Positions 23,437 to 26,857 of a stretch of 26,857 nucleotides of DNA are shown here, in pieces. The DNA lies in contig JACDAV010000218.1 in NCBI GenBank assembly GCA_013695255.1, positions 1-26,857 of the forward strand, in the 5' to 3' direction. Positions within the stretch are counted from its first letter, which is position 1. Each line of letters starts with the position of its first letter. Both the position numbers and the translations under genes were made by a program. The notes under the pieces were generated by a model. That model did no database searches and was not told where the DNA came from. It saw only the letters and a list, made by a program, of their open reading frames with translations. The stretch is from Chloroflexota bacterium. Its GTDB lineage: Bacteria > Chloroflexota > Limnocylindria > Limnocylindrales > CSP1-4.

Positions 23437-25200
23437 ATGGGACGCCATCGAACCTGGGCAGCGCTGGTCGCACTCGTCATGACCGTGACGGCCTGCGCCC
23501 CGGCCGCCAGTCCACCCGTCAGCCCGCAGACGACGAGCCCAGGCGCGACCGGCCAGGGTTCAGCGCCGCCCAGCGGCGGGGCCTCCGGCCCCACCTCGAC
23601 GGCCTGCGAGGCACCAGCGACGCCGCCCGCCGGCGACGGCACGACGGCCGCCGAGCAGACCCTCCGGCTGCCCCTGGGCGACGAGCCGGAGTCGCTCGAT
23701 CCCACGCTCGTCTCGAGCCTGCGGGCGGTCGAGATCATGCGCCAGCTGACTCACCCGCTGGTCTATTTCGACAAGGACCTGAAGACCGTGCCGGGACTCG
23801 CCGAGCGCTGGGACATCAGCGAGGACGGCACGGAGATCACGTTCCACCTGCGGGATGCCAACTACAGCAACGGTGAGCCGATCGTTGCCGGTGACTTCGT
23901 CTACAGCTGGCGCCGCCTGGTGGACCCCCGCGTTGCCGCCGAGTACGCCTACGTCATGTACTCCCTCGAGGGCGCCGCCGCGCTCCTCGACCTCGACACC
24001 GACGCGCTGCCGCCCGACGCGGAGATCGACGCGCTGCTCGAGCAGGTCGGCGTCTCCGCCCCCGACGAGAAGACCTTCGTGGTCCGGCTGGCGCAGCCCG
24101 CCTCGTACTTCCTGTCGATCGCGACGCTCTGGGTGACCGTCCCGATCCAGCAGTCGTGGATCGAGCAGGAGGGCGCCACGGAGTCCGGGAACTACGTGGC
24201 CAGCGGGCCCTTCAACCTCGAGACATGGGACCACAGCTCCAGGATCGTGCTCGTCCGCAACCCGGAGTGGTTCGGCGAACCGGCGAAGCTCGAGCGGATC
24301 GAGTTCACGCTCATGGAGGACGAGCAGGCCGCCCTGAGCGCGTACCTGGCGGACGAGATCGACATGGTCGGCGTCCCGTCCACGGACATCGCGCGCATCT
24401 GCGGCGACCCCGCCCTCAAGGACCAGATGCTCGAGACGGCGACGGCCGGCTTCGAGTACTACGGCTTCAACCTCAACGACGAGCAGGGTGTCTTCGCGCG
24501 CAGCGCGCACCTCCGGCGTGCGTTCGCCATGGCCGTCGACAAGCAGACCCTGGTCGATACCGTCCGCCAGGGCGCCGCGACCGTCGCCGGCAGCGCCGTG
24601 CCGCCCGGCATCCCGGGCCACCAGGCCGAGGTCGGGCTGCCCTTCGATCCGGCCATGGCCCAGCAGGAGCTCCAGGAGGGCCTGGCCGAGGTCGGCCTGA
24701 GCGATCCGAGCGAGCTGGAGCTGACCGTCGGCTACAACACCAGCCCGCTCCACGAGCAGACCGTCGACTTCCTCACCGAGCAGTGGCGGACGAACCTCGG
24801 CGTCGAGGTGAGCTCCGAAGGCCTCGAGGCGGTCGCCTACAGCGAACGGCGGAGCGAGGACCCCTTCGACATCAACCGTGCCAGCTGGACGCAGGACTAC
24901 CCGCACGCCAACAACTTCCTCGGTGACGTGTTCGCCGGGGGCAGCCACTTCACGGGCTACTCGAGCGACGAGTTCGATCGGCTCAACCGCGAGGCCGCGG
25001 CGGAGACCGATGCGGACGCCCAGCTGGCGCTCTACCAGCAGGCGCAGGAGCTGCTGGTCGAGGACGCGCCGGTCATCTTCCTGTACTGGTACGGGGGCTA
25101 CACGCTGGTCAAGCCGCACGTCCAGGGCCTCGTCCTCACGACGACGGACGAGGATCCGGGAATGATGTTCTTCAACCTGGTGAGCATCGGCGAGCACTAG
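23437..25200 (+). CDS. peptide ABC transporter substrate-binding lipoprotein (OppA/DppA-like)
   Basis: This 587-residue exported lipoprotein has a signal ending in VTAC with C20, followed by a Ser/Pro/Gly/Ala linker to about residue 60. A family 5 solute-binding domain follows: LPLGDEPESLDPTL near 78-91, PGLAERWDISEDGTEITFHLR, GEPIVAGDFVYSWRR, and C-terminal FLYWYGGYTLVKPHVQG. Family members bind oligopeptides, and E. coli MppA binds murein tripeptide. Sitting after murein enzymes and before DppB/DppC permeases, it is a good candidate for binding stem peptides. Specificity is not shown by the sequence. Confidence 0.9.
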   Translation: MGRHRTWAALVALVMTVTACAPAASPPVSPQTTSPGATGQGSAPPSGGASGPTSTACEAPATPPAGDGTTAAEQTLRLPLGDEPESLDPTLVSSLRAVEIMRQLTHPLVYFDKDLKTVPGLAERWDISEDGTEITFHLRDANYSNGEPIVAGDFVYSWRRLVDPRVAAEYAYVMYSLEGAAALLDLDTDALPPDAEIDALLEQVGVSAPDEKTFVVRLAQPASYFLSIATLWVTVPIQQSWIEQEGATESGNYVASGPFNLETWDHSSRIVLVRNPEWFGEPAKLERIEFTLMEDEQAALSAYLADEIDMVGVPSTDIARICGDPALKDQMLETATAGFEYYGFNLNDEQGVFARSAHLRRAFAMAVDKQTLVDTVRQGAATVAGSAVPPGIPGHQAEVGLPFDPAMAQQELQEGLAEVGLSDPSELELTVGYNTSPLHEQTVDFLTEQWRTNLGVEVSSEGLEAVAYSERRSEDPFDINRASWTQDYPHANNFLGDVFAGGSHFTGYSSDEFDRLNREAAAETDADAQLALYQQAQELLVEDAPVIFLYWYGGYTLVKPHVQGLVLTTTDEDPGMMFFNLVSIGEH

Positions 25201-25246
25201 CCAGCACGGCGACCCAACGTCCGGGCTGATCCACAGCGCGATCGTC

Positions 25247-25254
25247 AGGGAGGA
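25247..25254 (+). promoter_or_regulatory. ribosome binding site AGGGAGGA of the DppB-like permease
   Basis: AGGGAGGA lies eight bases before the GTG at 25263 and confirms that start. The 62-base gap after the binding protein shows no terminator hairpin, so the operon probably continues. Confidence 0.6.
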
Positions 25255-25262
25255 TCGGAGCC

Positions 25263-26180
25263 GTGACTGGCTACCTCATCCGGCGCGTGCTGTGGATCGT
25301 CCCGGTGCTGTTCGCCGTCTCGCTGATCACGTTCCTGCTCATGCACGCCGTGCCGGGCGGGCCATGGGACAGGGAGAAGCCACTGCCGGCCACCGTGGTC
25401 AGGCGGCTCAACGCGGAGTACGGCCTCGACGACCCGCTGCCGGTCCAGTACCTGCGCTGGGCCGGCGCGCTCGTCACGGGCGACCTCGGACCCTCGTACC
25501 GCTACCGCGACCGAAGCGTCAACGACATCGTCGCCGACGGGATCGGCACCACGGCCCAACTCGGAGCGATGGCCTTCCTGCTCGCCGTGGCCACCGGCAT
25601 CCCGCTCGGCATGATCGCGGCGCTGCGGCACAACCGGCTGCCGGACTATGCGGCCACGCTCGTCTCGATCGTGGGCATCGCCACCCCGAGCTTCGTGCTC
25701 GCGATCCTCCTCGTCCTCGTCTTCTCGGTGACCCTCCGCTGGCTGCCGACGCACGGCTGGGAGGGGCCCGCGACGTGGGTCCTGCCGACCGTCGCGCTGG
25801 CGGGCTACCCGATCGCCCAGATCGCCCGATACACCCGCGCCTCGATGCTCGAGGTCACTCGCCGGGACTACATCCGCACGGCCTACAGCAAGGGCCTCCG
25901 GGAGCGTGCCGTCGTCGTGGCCCACATGACGCGCAACGCCCTGATCCCGGTGGTGACGGTGCTGGGGCCCCTGCTCGCGTACCTGGTCACGGGCTCGTTC
26001 ATCGTCGAGCTCATCTTCTCCGTGCCGGGGATCGGGCGCTTCTACGTGACCGGGATCGGCGAGCGCGACTACGGGCTGATCATGGCCATGACGATGCTCT
26101 ACGCGGTCGTCATCGCGGTCCTCAACCTGGTGGTCGACGTCCTCTACGCGTACATCGATCCCCGCATCCGCTACAGCTAG
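25263..26180 (+). CDS. peptide ABC transporter permease, OppB/DppB type
   Basis: This 305-residue permease starts with MTGYLIRRVLWIVPVLFAVS, the standard opening of OppB/DppB proteins. GLDDPLPVQYLRW and GDLGPSYRYR follow in the first outer segment. The EAA-type coupling loop is DYIRTAYSKGLRER. The C-terminus has GSFIVELIFSVPGIGRFYV and YAYIDPRIRYS, both canonical. About six membrane helices are expected. It pairs with the next gene in a peptide importer served by the upstream binding protein. Confidence 0.93.
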   Translation: MTGYLIRRVLWIVPVLFAVSLITFLLMHAVPGGPWDREKPLPATVVRRLNAEYGLDDPLPVQYLRWAGALVTGDLGPSYRYRDRSVNDIVADGIGTTAQLGAMAFLLAVATGIPLGMIAALRHNRLPDYAATLVSIVGIATPSFVLAILLVLVFSVTLRWLPTHGWEGPATWVLPTVALAGYPIAQIARYTRASMLEVTRRDYIRTAYSKGLRERAVVVAHMTRNALIPVVTVLGPLLAYLVTGSFIVELIFSVPGIGRFYVTGIGERDYGLIMAMTMLYAVVIAVLNLVVDVLYAYIDPRIRYS

Positions 26181-26193
26181 CGAGCACGACGAC

Positions 26194-26857
26194 ATGACGA
26201 CGCGCATGCCCCTGACCGGCGGTCCCGAGCGGCTCGGCCTGCGGCCCGGCGTCAGCCCGCGGCGCGACGCGCTCCGGCGACTCCGTCGCAACCGCCTCGC
26301 GGTCGTTGGCGGCATCGTGGTCATCGGGCTGCTCGTCATCGCGGCTTTTGGGCCGGCGCTCGCGCCGTGGCACTACCGGGTCCAGGACCTGGACGCCCTG
26401 CGGGCCAATGGCAACCGGCCCCTGCCGCCGATCAGCCCGGGCCACCTGCTGGGCACCGATCAGCTGGGCCGCGACCTGTTCAGCCGCCTGCTCGACGGGG
26501 CGCAGATCAGCGTGACGGTGGCGCTCGTGGTCCAGCTCGTCGTGCTGGTCATCGGCGTGCCGATCGGCGCGGCCGCCGGCTGGTTCGGCGGCCGGATCGA
26601 CAACCTGCTGATGCGCTTCACGGACGTGATCTACGCGTTTCCGGACCTGCTCTTCATCATCCTGCTGGGGATCGTCTTCCGGGAGACCGCGCTCGGCAGG
26701 GCGATGGACGGCCTGCTGCTGATCTTCGTGGCGATCGGGCTGACGGCGTGGGTGACGATGGCCCGGCTCGTTCGCGGCCAGGTCCTGAGCCTCAAGGAGT
26801 CGGAGTTCGTCGAGGCGGCGCGGGCGATCGGCGTGTCAGACCTCAACATCGTGGTCC
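26194..26857 (+). CDS. peptide ABC transporter permease, OppC/DppC type, partial at right edge
   Basis: About 221 residues are visible; the frame runs past the last base. A polar N-terminal tail with RRLRRNRLAVVGG leads into the first helix. HLLGTDQLGRDLFSRLL is the family hallmark, TDVIYAFPDLLFIILLG a later helix, and the coupling loop KESEFVEAARAIGVSD is at the edge. The ATG lies 13 bases after the DppB-type stop with no strong ribosome site. ATPases of the DppD/DppF kind are expected beyond the window if the transporter is complete. Confidence 0.92.
   Translation, partial: MTTRMPLTGGPERLGLRPGVSPRRDALRRLRRNRLAVVGGIVVIGLLVIAAFGPALAPWHYRVQDLDALRANGNRPLPPISPGHLLGTDQLGRDLFSRLLDGAQISVTVALVVQLVVLVIGVPIGAAAGWFGGRIDNLLMRFTDVIYAFPDLLFIILLGIVFRETALGRAMDGLLLIFVAIGLTAWVTMARLVRGQVLSLKESEFVEAARAIGVSDLNIVV

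Noticed and set aside
1..26857. tRNA, rRNA, CRISPR arrays, insertion sequences, prophage or attachment sites
   Set aside because: No transposase, integrase, spaced direct repeats or tRNA-like cloverleaf was seen on reading both strands; a covariance-model scan was not possible.

Overview
The window is very GC-rich and densely coded. It has no gap over 300 bases, and I saw no RNA gene, insertion sequence, phage gene or CRISPR array. Lipoproteins with Ser/Pro/Ala/Thr-rich linkers, GTG starts, 1-8 base gene overlaps and near-leaderless promoters suggest a Chloroflexota lineage of the Limnocylindria/Ellin6529 kind. A deep actinobacterium cannot be excluded. The taxon call is an inference from style, because no marker gene is present.

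Positions 1-11653 hold small housekeeping and catabolic units. First comes an ABC-2 (NatAB-like) exporter on the minus strand (permease cut by the window edge, ATPase complete). A divergent plus-strand operon follows, with a BtuF-like cobalamin-binding protein, a zinc-ribbon methyltransferase and a class I O-methyltransferase. Next is a proline unit: proC, an unknown lipoprotein and a proline dehydrogenase carrying a thioredoxin-like N-terminal domain. Then come a DinB-fold protein (minus), a conserved hypothetical (plus), homogentisate dioxygenase hmgA (minus), an unknown membrane protein (plus) and a fumarylacetoacetate hydrolase (minus). hmgA and the hydrolase are two steps of tyrosine/phenylacetate-type ring catabolism.

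From about 11733 to the right edge runs one long plus-strand operon that reads as a complete cell-wall (peptidoglycan) scavenging or recycling system. It starts with a DasR/NagR-type GntR repressor that has a perfect 18-bp palindrome overlapping its promoter. Then come NagZ (beta-N-acetylglucosaminidase), MurQ (MurNAc-6-P etherase), a BadF/NAGK-type amino-sugar kinase, a MalEFG-type sugar importer without its ATPase, AnmK (anhydroMurNAc kinase), a secreted GHL10 (DigH-like) glycosidase, a C39-family cysteine peptidase, and an Opp/Dpp-type peptide importer whose second permease runs off the edge.

Proposed logic (inference): the secreted glycosidase and peptidase open murein outside the cell. 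One importer brings in amino sugars (GlcNAc-anhMurNAc, MurNAc or GlcNAc) and the other stem peptides. NagZ splits the disaccharide, AnmK and the kinase make MurNAc-6-P and GlcNAc-6-P, and MurQ converts MurNAc-6-P to GlcNAc-6-P plus D-lactate. GlcNAc-6-P is the usual effector of DasR/NagR repressors, which would close a feedback loop. NagA and NagB are not in the window.

Other points worth a second look are the in-frame TAG that alone separates the GHL10 and C39 genes, the thioredoxin-proline dehydrogenase fusion, a proC/proline dehydrogenase operon, and a repeated pattern of -10 boxes 6-7 bases before ATG starts.
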